Positions 51,906-61,350 of a stretch of DNA of 64,000 nt are shown in pieces; the first letter of the stretch is position 1; the number at the start of each line of letters is the position of its first letter. Origin of the DNA: Agrococcus sp. SGAir0287 (GTDB lineage: Bacteria > Actinomycetota > Actinomycetes > Actinomycetales > Microbacteriaceae); the NCBI RefSeq assembly GCF_005484985.1, contig NZ_CP027942.1:124001-188000 (forward strand), in the 5' to 3' direction. The position numbers were made by a program, and so were the translations under genes. Below the pieces are notes generated by a model. The model ran no database searches. It saw only the letters and a program-made list of their open reading frames with translations, and was not told the DNA's origin.

Positions 51906-53783
51906 ATGGCACTCTCGACCTCCCCCAGCCTCGTCGGCCCCGTCGGACGCCGCCTGCGGCTGCCGCTCGGCACGGGCTCCGCCCTCATCTCGGGCGCCTC
52001 GCGACTCGTGACGATCCTCGCCGTCGTCTTCCTCCTCGGCGTGCTGCCGCTGCTCTCGGGCCGCGACGTCGCCGTCTCCGTCTTCCGCTCGCGCTACGCG
52101 GAGGGCGAGATGACGCCGGAGGCGCTCGAGTCGATCCGCCGCGAGCTCGGGCTCGAGGGCGGCGTCCTCAGCGCCTTCCTCACCTGGCTCGGCAACGCGC
52201 TGCAGGGCGACCTCGGCAACTCGTGGACGACGCGGCAGCCCGTGCTGCCCGCGGTGCTCGAGGCGCTCGGCAACTCGCTCATCCTCATGCTCGCGGCGCT
52301 CGTCGTCGCGACGATCCTCGCGACGCTGCTCACGATCCCCACGATCCGACGCGGTCTGCAGGGCAAGCCGGCGCGCACCGGCGGAGGCGTCGCCGCCGTG
52401 TTCACGGCGCTGCCCGAGTTCCTGCTCGCCGCCGTGCTGCTCGTCGTCTTCGCGGTCTACCTCGGCTGGCTGCCGCCGTTCGGCTGGCGCGGGCCGCAGT
52501 ACGTGGTGCTGCCGGCGCTCGCGATGGGTCTCACGGCGGGCGGATTCCTCGGCCGCCTCCTCTCCGACGCGCTCGCGAGCACCTTCAGCGAGCGCTGGGT
52601 CGCCACGTGGCAGGTCGCCGGCTACTCGACGCCGCGCATCGTGCTCGCGGCGCTGCGGCGCACGATCCCGGGCGTCGCGGCGCCCATGTCACTCATCCTC
52701 GTCGGCATCACGGCGGGCGCCGTCGTCGTCGAGGAGGTCTTCGCGATCCCCGGCATCGGCCAGACGACGCTCGCGGCGGCCCAGGCGCAGGACATCCCCT
52801 CGCTGCAGGCGGGCGTCATCGTGCTCATGCTGCTCGCCGTCGCGTTCGGCATCGGCGCGGCGCTGCTGCGCCGGCTCCTGCTCGGGCCGGCCCTGCGCTC
52901 GAGCTCGATGCCGACGCCCGTGCCACCCGCGCCGAGCAGCCGCTGGGCGTTCGTGCTGCCTGCCGTCATGCTCGCGCTCCTCGTGCTCGTCGCCGTCGCC
53001 GGCCTGCCGCGCGACCCGTTCTCCGTCGCGTTCGACCGGCTGCAGGCGCCCAGCTGGGAGCTGCCGCTCGGCGCCGACTCCAGCGGCCGCGACCTGCTCG
53101 CGCGCATCTCGCACGGCGCGCTCTCGACGCTCGGCACCGGCGCGATCGTCGCTGCCGTGTGCTTCGTCATCGGCATCGTCGTCGGACTCTTCCCGCGCAT
53201 CGGCGTCGGTCCCATCGAGGTCACGAACGCCGCCCCGCCCATCCTCGCCGGCCTCATCACCGCCGCGATCGTCGGCCCCTCGGCGCTTGGCGCCGCCATC
53301 GCCGTCACGGCGGTGAGCTGGTCGCCGCTCGCGGCGCACACGGCGGCGCTCGTCGCCGAGGTGAAGGCGCAGCCGCACGTGCGCATCGCGCCCGTGCTCG
53401 GCGTCGGCCGCGTCAGGCTCATGCTGCGCTACGTGCTGCCGAGCGTCGTCGGCCCCGTCTTCCGCCACGCGTGCCTGCGCCTGCCGGGCATCGCCCTCGC
53501 GCTCGCCGCCCTCGGCTTCCTCGGGCTCGGCCCGCAGCCGCCGGAGTCCGACTGGGGCCTCGTGCTCGCCGAGGGCATGCCGTACGTCGAGCGCTCGCCG
53601 CTCCTCGTGCTCGTGCCCGCAGGCAGCCTCGTGCTGCTGTCGGTGTTCGCGGTGTCGCTCTCGAGCATCACGGTCGACCTGCGCCGCGGTCGCCCGCGCA
53701 TCAGCCGTCGCCGCCGTGCGCTGCGCTCGCGCGTCCACACCGGACCGGCGCCCACCGTCGTCGTCCCGACCTCCGTCTCCTGA
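51906..53783 (+). CDS. Peptide/nickel-type ABC transporter, fused double permease (DppB-DppC)
   Basis: A 625-residue membrane protein joining two permeases. Residues about 1-320 are DppB-like: LGLEGGVLSAFLTWLGNALQ is its periplasmic start, with the loop VEEVFAIPGIGQTTL. Residues about 350-600 are DppC-like: LPLGADSSGRDLLARISHGA and LGFLGLGPQPPESDWG. The linker is PTPVPPAPSS. Natural fusions of these two subunits are uncommon, and here the ATPases are fused too. SD GAAGGAG precedes ATG 51906. It pairs with the binding protein at 54524. Confidence 0.9.
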   Translation: MALSTSPSLVGPVGRRLRLPLGTGSALISGASRLVTILAVVFLLGVLPLLSGRDVAVSVFRSRYAEGEMTPEALESIRRELGLEGGVLSAFLTWLGNALQGDLGNSWTTRQPVLPAVLEALGNSLILMLAALVVATILATLLTIPTIRRGLQGKPARTGGGVAAVFTALPEFLLAAVLLVVFAVYLGWLPPFGWRGPQYVVLPALAMGLTAGGFLGRLLSDALASTFSERWVATWQVAGYSTPRIVLAALRRTIPGVAAPMSLILVGITAGAVVVEEVFAIPGIGQTTLAAAQAQDIPSLQAGVIVLMLLAVAFGIGAALLRRLLLGPALRSSSMPTPVPPAPSSRWAFVLPAVMLALLVLVAVAGLPRDPFSVAFDRLQAPSWELPLGADSSGRDLLARISHGALSTLGTGAIVAAVCFVIGIVVGLFPRIGVGPIEVTNAAPPILAGLITAAIVGPSALGAAIAVTAVSWSPLAAHTAALVAEVKAQPHVRIAPVLGVGRVRLMLRYVLPSVVGPVFRHACLRLPGIALALAALGFLGLGPQPPESDWGLVLAEGMPYVERSPLLVLVPAGSLVLLSVFAVSLSSITVDLRRGRPRISRRRRALRSRVHTGPAPTVVVPTSVS

Positions 53784-53808
53784 TCCTCGCCACCGAAAGG
53801 CCGTGTCC

Positions 53809-54483
53809 ATGACCGTTCAGCTGCCCCGCCCGACGTACATCTCCTTCGACGTGATCGGGACTCTCATCCACTGGGAGATGCGCAAGACCGTCGAGCCGAT
53901 GGTGGCGGATCTGCTGCCTGCCGACCGCATCGAGGCGTTCTTCGACCGCTTCCGGCTCGATCGGTACGACGAGATCATGGAGTACCGCCCCTACGGCGAG
54001 ATCATCGACCGCTCGTTCCGCCGCACGTGCGCGCGCTTCGGCATCGAGGTGCAGGACGGCTGGGTCGAGACGATCCTGCGCGACCTCATGACGTGGGGCC
54101 CGCACGCCGACGTGCCGGCGCCGCTGAAGACGATGTCCGAGCACTTCCCGCTCGTCGCGCTGTCGAACGCCGACGACCTGTACGTGAACACGTTCGTCTC
54201 CCGACTCGGCGCCCCGTTCCACCGCGTGCTCACCGCCGAGCAGTGCCGCGCCTACAAGCCCCGCCACCACGCGTTCGACTTCATGCTCGAGCAGCTCGAC
54301 GCGACGCCCGACCAGTTCCTCCACATCTCGTCGCACCAGCTCTACGACCACGTGCCGATGGCCGAGCTCGGCTTCACGAACAAGGTCTTCCTCGACCGGG
54401 GCTACGACCCCGACCTGCCCCACTACGGCGCCGTGCGCATGACCTCGCTCGACGAGGTCAACCGCGCCCTCGGCATCGCCTGA
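53809..54483 (+). CDS. HAD-superfamily hydrolase, haloacid dehalogenase type II-like
   Basis: A 224-residue HAD hydrolase. The nucleophile motif is SFDVIGTL near residue 14, motif II is VALSNADD, and motif III holds the lysine in YKPRHHAF. The C-terminal SSHQLYDHVPMAELGF segment is typical of the L-2-haloacid dehalogenase-like group. Position 3 of motif I is Ile rather than the Tyr of true dehalogenases, so a phosphatase or other C-X hydrolase is possible. GAAAGG precedes ATG 53809. It lies between transporter subunits, so its role is probably in the same pathway. Confidence 0.82.
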   Translation: MTVQLPRPTYISFDVIGTLIHWEMRKTVEPMVADLLPADRIEAFFDRFRLDRYDEIMEYRPYGEIIDRSFRRTCARFGIEVQDGWVETILRDLMTWGPHADVPAPLKTMSEHFPLVALSNADDLYVNTFVSRLGAPFHRVLTAEQCRAYKPRHHAFDFMLEQLDATPDQFLHISSHQLYDHVPMAELGFTNKVFLDRGYDPDLPHYGAVRMTSLDEVNRALGIA

Positions 54484-54523
54484 TCCCTCCCCACGCACCG
54501 CACAGCACCGAAAGGCTCGATCC

Positions 54524-56017
54524 GTGACCAAGCTCCGAGGCCGAAGGGCCACCGCCATCGTCGCCATCGCGACGTCCGTCGCGCTCGCCGCGACCGCCTG
54601 CGCCACCGACGCAGGCGCCGAGGGCGACGACCGCATCTCCGTCGCCATGATGCAGCCGCCCAAGGCCAGCATGAACCCCTTCAGCGACGACGCCTTCAAG
54701 CTCTCGCGCTGGAGCGTCGGCGAGACGCTCGTGCAGCTGAACGACGAGCTCGGCATCGACCCGATGCTCGCGACCGACTGGGAGCAGGTCGACGACCTCA
54801 CCTGGACGTTCGAGCTGCGCGAGGACGTCGTCTTCCACGACGGCACGGCGATGGATGCGGAGGCCGTGGTGAACACGCTCGACCGCGCCGCCGCCTACTC
54901 GCCGCCGCCGCGCGTGCTCAACGGCATCACGATCGACGCGGAGGCGACGGGCGAGTACGAGGTCACCATCACGACCGACTCCCTCGACGCGCTCCTGCCG
55001 AACCGCCTCGCGAGCCCCCAGCTGTCGATCCTCGCCGCCTCGGCGTACCTCGACGACGGCTCGGTGACGCCCGTCGGCACCGCCACGGGCCCGTTCGTGC
55101 TCACCGACTTCAGCAGCACGGAGGCGACGCTCGACCGCTTCGACGACTACTGGGGCGAGCCCGCCGCCATCGCCGGCATCGACGCCTACTTCGTGCCCGA
55201 CGGCACGGCGCGCGCCGGCTCGCTGCGCGCAGGCGAGGTCGACCTCGCCGAGAGCATCCCGGTCTCGCAGGTCGAGCTGCTCGACCCCGCGATGGTCAAC
55301 GAGGTGCTGCAGCCCCGCACGACGTTCCTGACGCTCAACAGCGCCAGCGGACCGTTCACCGACCCGGCGGTGCGCGCCGCCGCTCGCGATGCCATCGACA
55401 CGGACTCCATCGTCGAGGGCGTCTACGAGGGCTACGCCGACCCGGCCGTCGGCCTCATGGGCCCGGCCATCCCGTGGGCGGCGGAGCTGCGCGGCGACGT
55501 CGAGTCGGGCATCGAGCCCGCGGCGATCGAGGGCACGCCCATCACGCTCGCGACGTACACCGACCGCGCCGAGCTGCCCGAGATCGCCGTGCGCCTCGAG
55601 CAGCAGCTCGAGGACGCCGGGTTCGACGTCACGCAGGACGTGCGCGAGTACGTGAACATCGAGGCCGACCTGCTGGCAGGCAGCTTCGACGCCGCGATCG
55701 TCTCGCGCAACAGCCTCCTCGACATGGGCGACCCGCTGTCGTTCATGGCGCAGGACTTCACGTGCGACGGCGGCTTCAACATCTCCCAGCTGTGCGACCC
55801 CGCCGTCGACGCCCTCGTCGACACGGCCCTCGGCCTCCCCATCGGCGAGGAGCGGCAGGAGGCGACGATGGCCGTCGAGGCCGCGATCATGCAGCTCGAC
55901 GTCGTCGTGCCGCTCGTCCACGACCGCGTGGTGCAGGGCGAGGCGAACACCTACGTCGACATCCTGCGCGACCCGATCGAGCGCCGGCTCATCACGGTGG
56001 AGACGCACCCCGCATGA
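54524..56017 (+). CDS. Family 5 ABC substrate-binding lipoprotein
   Basis: A 497-residue peptide/amine-type binding lipoprotein. The signal peptide ends with lipobox-like ATAC near residue 26. The fold is that of DppA/OppA (family 5), with VVFHDGTAMDAEAVVNTLDR, a hallmark HDGT segment, and TGPFVLTDF. It should catch the substrate outside the membrane and pass it to the fused permease. GTG 54524 has GAAAGG upstream. Its stop overlaps the FAD oxidase start (ATGA). Confidence 0.92.
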   Translation: MTKLRGRRATAIVAIATSVALAATACATDAGAEGDDRISVAMMQPPKASMNPFSDDAFKLSRWSVGETLVQLNDELGIDPMLATDWEQVDDLTWTFELREDVVFHDGTAMDAEAVVNTLDRAAAYSPPPRVLNGITIDAEATGEYEVTITTDSLDALLPNRLASPQLSILAASAYLDDGSVTPVGTATGPFVLTDFSSTEATLDRFDDYWGEPAAIAGIDAYFVPDGTARAGSLRAGEVDLAESIPVSQVELLDPAMVNEVLQPRTTFLTLNSASGPFTDPAVRAAARDAIDTDSIVEGVYEGYADPAVGLMGPAIPWAAELRGDVESGIEPAAIEGTPITLATYTDRAELPEIAVRLEQQLEDAGFDVTQDVREYVNIEADLLAGSFDAAIVSRNSLLDMGDPLSFMAQDFTCDGGFNISQLCDPAVDALVDTALGLPIGEERQEATMAVEAAIMQLDVVVPLVHDRVVQGEANTYVDILRDPIERRLITVETHPA

Positions 56018-57354
56018 GCACCCACGACGCCACCATCCCCAGCTCGCCGACCTCGAAGGACCCCGGCACCGTGAAGATGCACTCCTACTGGCTCGACACC
56101 GCGACCCCCAGCGGCGACTACACGCAGACGCCGCTGCCGAAGGAGGTCGACGTCGCCGTCGTCGGCGCGGGCTTCACCGGGCTGTCGACCGCGTACCACG
56201 CCGCGAAGGCCGGCAAGTCGGTCGCCGTGCTCGAGACGAACACCGTCAACTGGGGCGCGTCGGGCCGCAACGGCGGCATGGCGACGACCGGCCTCGCGAT
56301 CGGCTTCCGCACCGCGATCAAGCGGTACGGCGAGCAGCGCGCGATCGGGTACTTCCGCGAGTACAACGCGGCGATCGACCTCATCGAGGACCTCGTGCGC
56401 GAGCACGACCTCGACGTCGACTACGCGCGCACCGGCAAGATGAACCTCGCGTGGAAGCCCTCGCACCTCGAGGGCCTCAAGCAGACGGCCGAGGCGCTGC
56501 ACCGGCTCGTCGACCAGCCCGTGCGGATCGTCGAGCGCGACGACATCCGCTCGGAGATCGGCTCGGACGTCTACCACGGCGCCATGGTCGACCCGCTCGG
56601 CGCCGGCATGCACGTGGGCAAGTTCGGGCACGCGCTCGCCGGCCTCGCGGTCGACGAGGGCGCGACGATCCACGAGCACGCCGAGGTCGTGGGGCTCGAG
56701 CGCAAGGGCAGCACGACCGTGCACGACATCCAGACGTCGCGCGGCACGCTGCGCGCCGGCAGCGTCGTCGTCGGCACGAGCGGCTACACGGGCAAGCCCT
56801 TCGGCTGGCAGCAGCGGCGCATCATCCCCGTCGGCAGCTTCATCGTCGTCACGGAGCCGCTGCCGCAGGAGGTCGTCGACGAGCTGCTGCCCAACCGTCG
56901 CATGGCGTCGGACACGAAGAACTTCATCTACTACTTCCGGATCACGCCCGACAACCGCCTCCTCTTCGGCGGCCGTGCGCGCTTCGCGCTCTCGGACCCG
57001 TCGCAGGACCGCGAGAGCGGCGAGATCCTGAAGAAGGCGATGCACCGGATCTTCCCGCAGGTGCGGCAGGCGCGCATCGACTACATGTGGGGCGGCCTCG
57101 TCGACATCTCCATGGACCAGATGGTCCACGCGGGCGAGCGGAACGGCGTCTTCTACTCGACGAACTACTCCGGTCACGGCGTGCAGATGGCGAACTACAT
57201 GGGCAAGGTCATGGCCGACGTCGTCGCGGGCGAGACGCACCGCAACATCTGGCGCGACCTGAAGCACCCGTGGATCCCCGGCTACTTCGGCAAGCCGTGG
57301 CTGCATCTGCGTGCGGGTGGCGCGTACTACGCGCTGCAGGATCGGCTGAGCTGA
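56014..57354 (+). CDS. FAD-dependent amine/amino-acid oxidase (DAO/PuuB type)
   Basis: A 446-residue DAO-fold flavoenzyme. The FAD motif is VAVVGAGFTGLSTAYHAAKAG near residue 50, then WGASGRNGGM and the C-terminal YSGHGVQMANYMGKV. The closest known shape is gamma-glutamylputrescine oxidase and related secondary-amine oxidases. It should oxidise a C-N bond, giving an imine and H2O2. A RidA-type deaminase downstream would hydrolyse that imine. It overlaps the binding-protein stop (ATGA). The substrate is unknown. Confidence 0.88.
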   Translation: MSTHDATIPSSPTSKDPGTVKMHSYWLDTATPSGDYTQTPLPKEVDVAVVGAGFTGLSTAYHAAKAGKSVAVLETNTVNWGASGRNGGMATTGLAIGFRTAIKRYGEQRAIGYFREYNAAIDLIEDLVREHDLDVDYARTGKMNLAWKPSHLEGLKQTAEALHRLVDQPVRIVERDDIRSEIGSDVYHGAMVDPLGAGMHVGKFGHALAGLAVDEGATIHEHAEVVGLERKGSTTVHDIQTSRGTLRAGSVVVGTSGYTGKPFGWQQRRIIPVGSFIVVTEPLPQEVVDELLPNRRMASDTKNFIYYFRITPDNRLLFGGRARFALSDPSQDRESGEILKKAMHRIFPQVRQARIDYMWGGLVDISMDQMVHAGERNGVFYSTNYSGHGVQMANYMGKVMADVVAGETHRNIWRDLKHPWIPGYFGKPWLHLRAGGAYYALQDRLS

Positions 57355-57355
57355 C

Positions 57356-58900
57356 GTGCTCGCCACCACGACGCACGCGCCGCCCGCGGTGCGCGCGCCC
57401 CGGGATGCCGAGGACGCCCTGCGCGCCCTCGGCATCCCGGGGGGCGGGTACGCCGAGGGCGCCTGGATCCGCCAGCCGCTGACGCTCGAGGTCGCCGACC
57501 CCGAGGACGACACGGTCGTCGCCGCCGTGCACGAGGCCGACGAGGCCACGATGCTCCGTGCGATCGCCGCCGTCGACCGCAGCGTCCGCGACGACGCGTG
57601 GCCGCTGTGGCAGCGGCGCGAGACGCTCGAGCGTGCCGCGCACCTCGTGCGCGAGGAGGCCTCGCGCATCGCGGGGATCGTCTCGCGCGAGAGCAGCAAG
57701 ACCATCCGCGAGGCGACGCGAGAGGTCGCGCGCGCCGCCGAGACGCTGCGACTGTCGGCCGCCGCGTCGCACCTGCTCGAAGGCGAGACGCTCGCATTCG
57801 AGGACACGGCTCGCGGCGCCGGCCGCGTCGGCTGGAACCGCCGCGTGCCGCTCGGCGTCGTCGCCGCGATCACGCCGTTCAACGATCCGCTCAACCTCGT
57901 CGCGCACAAGGTGGGCCCTGCGCTCATCGCGGGCGACGGCGTCGTGCTGAAGCCCGCGCGCGTCACGCCGCTGTCGGCGCTCGCGCTGCTCGACGTCCTG
58001 CTGCGCGCCGGCATGCCGCCGCAGCGCATGGCGGTGCTCGTGGCCGACCGCGCGGCGAGCACCGTGCTCGTCGCCGACCGACGCGTCGCGGCGGTCTCGT
58101 TCACCGGCGGACCCGCGACGGGCGACGCCATCGCGCGCGCCGCGGGCGCGCGCCCCATGCTCATGGAGCTCGGCGGCAACAACGCCGTGATCGTCGCGGC
58201 CGACGGCGATGCTGCCGCCGCTGCCGCCGGCATCGTCGACGGTGCGTTCGGCGTCGCCGGCCAGAACTGCCTGTCGGTGCAGCGCGTCTTCGTGCACGCA
58301 TCCCACCACGAGCGCCTCGTCGCCGACGTCGTCGCGCGCACCCGCGCGCTCGTCGTCGGCTCGAAGCGCGACGCGGCGACCGACGTGGGGCCGATGATCT
58401 CCCGCCGCGAGGCGGAGCGCGTCGAGCGCTGGATCGACGAGGCCGTCGACGCCGGCGCCCACGTCGCGGTCGGCGGGGAGCGCGACGGCGCCTTCCTGTC
58501 GCCGACCGTGCTGCTCGACGTGCCGCGCGACGCGCGCGTGCAGCGCGAGGAGGTCTTCGGGCCCGTCGTGACGATCACGCCGTTCGAGGACGTCGAGGAC
58601 GCGCTCGCGCAGGTCGACGACACCGAGTACGGGCTGCAGGCGGGCATCTTCACCGCGTCGATGTCGCTCGCGATGCGCGCGGTCGAGCGGCTGCAGGTCG
58701 GCAGCGTGCTCGTGAACGAGACGAGCGACTTCCGCATCGACTCGATGCCGTTCGGCGGATCCAAGCGCTCGGGCGTGGGCCGCGAGGGGGTCGCCGACGC
58801 CGTGCTGGCGCTCAGCGAGCCGCGCAACGTCATCCTCACGCTCGTCGATCCGGTCGCCGGCTCGTCGACGCAGGGCGACGTCGGCGGTGCGGATGCGTGA
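57356..58900 (+). CDS. Aldehyde dehydrogenase
   Basis: A 514-residue ALDH with NAD(P)-binding motifs VVAAITPFNDPLNLVAHKVG and FTGGPATG, MELGGNNAVIV, and the catalytic cysteine in VAGQNCLSVQRVFVH. The last motif is of the type seen in phosphonoacetaldehyde- and glyceraldehyde-phosphate-type ALDHs rather than betaine-aldehyde types. It probably oxidises the aldehyde left by the FAD oxidase. GTG 57356 is one base after the oxidase stop. Its 3' end overlaps the next gene by 8 bp or more. Confidence 0.88.
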   Translation: MLATTTHAPPAVRAPRDAEDALRALGIPGGGYAEGAWIRQPLTLEVADPEDDTVVAAVHEADEATMLRAIAAVDRSVRDDAWPLWQRRETLERAAHLVREEASRIAGIVSRESSKTIREATREVARAAETLRLSAAASHLLEGETLAFEDTARGAGRVGWNRRVPLGVVAAITPFNDPLNLVAHKVGPALIAGDGVVLKPARVTPLSALALLDVLLRAGMPPQRMAVLVADRAASTVLVADRRVAAVSFTGGPATGDAIARAAGARPMLMELGGNNAVIVAADGDAAAAAAGIVDGAFGVAGQNCLSVQRVFVHASHHERLVADVVARTRALVVGSKRDAATDVGPMISRREAERVERWIDEAVDAGAHVAVGGERDGAFLSPTVLLDVPRDARVQREEVFGPVVTITPFEDVEDALAQVDDTEYGLQAGIFTASMSLAMRAVERLQVGSVLVNETSDFRIDSMPFGGSKRSGVGREGVADAVLALSEPRNVILTLVDPVAGSSTQGDVGGADA

Positions 58901-59996
58901 CTTCCCCCGCCAGCTGCGTGCGCTCGGCACGAGCGTGAGCACGCCGGCGCCCGTGGTGGTGCGCGACGTGCTGATCGCGAACGTCGAGCGCATGCAGGCG
59001 TTCGCCGACGGGCACGGCAAGCGGCTGCGCCCGCACGTCAAGACGCACAAGAGCGTCGCGATCGGCCGCATCCAGCTCGAGGCCGGCGCGATCGGGCTCA
59101 CGGCGGGCACGCTCGCCGAGGCCGAGATCTTCGCCGACGCGGGCTGCGACGACATCCTGCTCGCCTACCCCGTGTGGGCCGTCGGCACGAAGGCCGACCG
59201 CATCCGCGCGCTCGCGGGCCGCATCCGGCTCACGGTCGGCGTGGAGAGCGTCGGCGCCGTCGACCGGCTCGCGGAGGCCATGGGCGACGCCGCGGGCTCG
59301 CTCGGCATCGTCGTCGAGATCGACTGCGGCGCGCGCCGTTCGGGCGTGCAGCCGCACGAGGCCGGAGCGCTCGCGGTGCACGCGCGCGCAGCGGGTCTCG
59401 ACGTGCGCGGCATCTACACCTACCCCGGGCAGGGCGGCACGGTCGGAGCGCCGGAAGGTGCTGCGATCGAGCAGGCGGACGCGCTGCGCGCGGCGGTGGC
59501 GTCGCTCGCCGAGCACGGCGTCGAGGCGACCATCGTGAGCGCGGGCTCGACCCCGACCTTCCAGTTCTCGACCGATCCCGTCATCACGGAGCTGCGACCC
59601 GGCGAGTACGTCTTCAACGACTGGGACAACGTGCGCATCGGCGACTGCACAGCCGACGACATCGCCCTGTTCGTGGCGTCGACGGTCGTGAGCGACCAGG
59701 GCCACCCGCACGTCATCGTCGACGCCGGCACGAAGGCGCTCGCCCGCGAGGGCAACCCCGAGCGCGGCTACGGCCAGGTGCCGTCGCACGACGGATGCCT
59801 GCGCAGCCTCAACGAGTACCACGGGTACCTCGCGCTGCCCGAGGGCGGCGAGCGGCCGGCGATCGGCGAGCCCGTCGCGATCGTGCCGCACCACGTGTGC
59901 CCCGTCGTGAACAGCTTCGAGGAGCTCGTCGTCATCGACGCCGACGGCACGATCGTCGACCGCTGGCAGGTCGACGCCCGCGCCCAGCTCAACTGA
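58893..59996 (+). CDS. D-serine-dehydratase-like / D-threonine-aldolase family PLP enzyme
   Basis: A 367-residue fold-type III PLP enzyme. The N-terminal alanine-racemase-like barrel has the PLP lysine in RPHVKTHKSVAIG near residue 50; the C-terminal D-Ser_dehydrat domain has PHHVCPVVNSFEEL. The HxC pair matches the zinc ligands of eukaryotic-type D-serine dehydratase, whereas D-threonine aldolases use HxD. It should cleave or dehydrate a D-hydroxy amino acid. ATG 58893 overlaps the ALDH by 8 bp; GTG 58887 is an alternative. Confidence 0.85.
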   Translation: MRDFPRQLRALGTSVSTPAPVVVRDVLIANVERMQAFADGHGKRLRPHVKTHKSVAIGRIQLEAGAIGLTAGTLAEAEIFADAGCDDILLAYPVWAVGTKADRIRALAGRIRLTVGVESVGAVDRLAEAMGDAAGSLGIVVEIDCGARRSGVQPHEAGALAVHARAAGLDVRGIYTYPGQGGTVGAPEGAAIEQADALRAAVASLAEHGVEATIVSAGSTPTFQFSTDPVITELRPGEYVFNDWDNVRIGDCTADDIALFVASTVVSDQGHPHVIVDAGTKALAREGNPERGYGQVPSHDGCLRSLNEYHGYLALPEGGERPAIGEPVAIVPHHVCPVVNSFEELVVIDADGTIVDRWQVDARAQLN

Positions 59997-60068
59997 CCCG
60001 CGTCGTCCGGGCGACGACGCACCCACCGCACGGCGAGCCGCGCGACGCGGCCGAGAGAGGAGCCACGC

Positions 60069-60557
60069 ATGAGCGTGCACACCTACGCAGACCTCGAGAC
60101 CGACCCGAACGCCGCGCTCGCGGCGCTCGGCCTCGACCTGCCGGTCGTCGACGACGACCCGAGGTACACGAGCTGGCGCGCGCAGCGCGACGGCACGATC
60201 TGGATCGCCGGCCAGCTGCCCTACCGCGACGGCGCGCTGCCGCTGACGGGCACGGTCGGCGCCGAGGTCTCGGTCGACGACGCGCGCGCGATGATGCGGC
60301 AGGCGACGCTCAACGCGCTGTCGGTCGCCGCGGGCGCGGTCGGCGGGCTCGACCGGCTGCGCATCGCGCAGATCCTCGTCTTCGTCAACAGCGCCGACGG
60401 CTTCGGCGAGCAGTCGAACGTCGCCGACGCGGGCAGCGAGCTGCTCGTGCAGGTGCTCGGCGAGCACGGCCGCCACGCCCGCACCGCGATCGGCGTCGCC
60501 GGCCTGCCGCGCGACAGCTGCGTCGAGGTGCAGATGGTGTGCGAGGCGCGCGCGTGA
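60069..60557 (+). CDS. RidA-family enamine/imine deaminase
   Basis: A 162-residue RidA/YjgF protein. IWIAGQLPYRDG, NALSVAAGAVGGLDRL and HARTAIGVAGLPRDSCVEV match the trimer-forming strands; the arginine in HART fits the catalytic Arg of RidA. Unlike short RidAs it has a 40-residue N-terminal portion before the core, as in the YjgF-like branch that accompanies catabolic genes. It should hydrolyse imines from the FAD oxidase or dehydratase. GAGAGGAG precedes ATG 60069. Its stop overlaps the SDR start (GTGA). Confidence 0.9.
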   Translation: MSVHTYADLETDPNAALAALGLDLPVVDDDPRYTSWRAQRDGTIWIAGQLPYRDGALPLTGTVGAEVSVDDARAMMRQATLNALSVAAGAVGGLDRLRIAQILVFVNSADGFGEQSNVADAGSELLVQVLGEHGRHARTAIGVAGLPRDSCVEVQMVCEARA

Positions 60558-61303
60558 CGGCACCCGAGGCCGACGAGGGCCTCGCGGTCGTCGTCACGGG
60601 TGCGACGAGCGGCATCGGCGAGGCGGTCGCGGCGCGGTTCCGCGCGGGCGGCGCGCGGCTGCTCCTCACGGGCCGCCGAGAGCGGGCACCTGCGGGCATG
60701 GGACCCGACGAGCACTACCTCGCCGGCGACCTCGGCGACGAGGCGTTCGCGGCCGAGCTGATCGCGACGGCCGCGCGCATCCTCGGCCCCATCGACACGC
60801 TCGTGCTGTGCCACGGGCTGCAGGGCGACGGCGCCATCGAGGCGATGGATCTGCAGCGCGCGTCCGCGCTGCTCGACGCGAACGTGCTCAGCGTCTTCTC
60901 GGTGCTGCAGCACGCCGTGCCCGCGATGCGCGAGGGCGCCTCGCAGGTCGTGCTCGTGAGCTCGCGGCTCGGCATGGTCGGCATCGCGGGGCAGGTGATG
61001 TACACGGCCGCGAAGGGCGGGCTCATCATGCTCGGCAAGGGTGCGGCGATCGAGCTCGCGCCGCGCGGCATCCGCGTCAACGTCGCGGCGCCCGGCCTCA
61101 CGTCCACGGCGGCGATCGAGGCGGGCTTCGACCGGCAGCCCGATCCGGATGCGGCGCGCCGCGCCCGGGCGGCGACGATCCCGATGGGGCGGCTCGCCCG
61201 CCCGGAGGAGGTCGCCGAGGCGATCCACTTCCTCGGCACGCCGGCGTCGTCGTACGTCACGGGCGCCGTGCTGCCGATCGACGGCGGGTACACGGCCGCC
61301 TGA
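60554..61303 (+). CDS. SDR-family oxidoreductase
   Basis: A 249-residue classical SDR. It has VVVTGATSGIGEAVAARF, a GDLGDEAF segment, a catalytic serine in VLVSSRLG and YTAAKGGLIMLGKG (Tyr and Lys). The end SSYVTGAVLPIDGGYTAA is normal. It closes the nine-gene operon that starts at 50250, coupled to RidA by GTGA. It may interconvert a hydroxy- and oxo-acid in the pathway. The substrate is unknown. Confidence 0.85.
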   Translation: MTAPEADEGLAVVVTGATSGIGEAVAARFRAGGARLLLTGRRERAPAGMGPDEHYLAGDLGDEAFAAELIATAARILGPIDTLVLCHGLQGDGAIEAMDLQRASALLDANVLSVFSVLQHAVPAMREGASQVVLVSSRLGMVGIAGQVMYTAAKGGLIMLGKGAAIELAPRGIRVNVAAPGLTSTAAIEAGFDRQPDPDAARRARAATIPMGRLARPEEVAEAIHFLGTPASSYVTGAVLPIDGGYTAA

Positions 61304-61313
61304 CGCGGGCTGC

Positions 61314-61340
61314 GGCGCCTGCCCTCGAGGTCAGGGCGCC
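61314..61340. terminator. GC hairpin between convergent genes
   Basis: GGCGCC at 61314-61319 and at 61335-61340, with adjoining TG/CA pairs, can form a bulged stem. It sits between the SDR stop and the convergent GntR stop. There is no T-run. Confidence 0.35.
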
Positions 61341-61350
61341 GAGCCGGCGG

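Noticed and set aside
53809..54483. A true L-2-haloacid dehalogenase
   Set aside because: Motif I has Ile where the catalytic-site Tyr is expected and the context is amine catabolism, so I kept only the family-level call.
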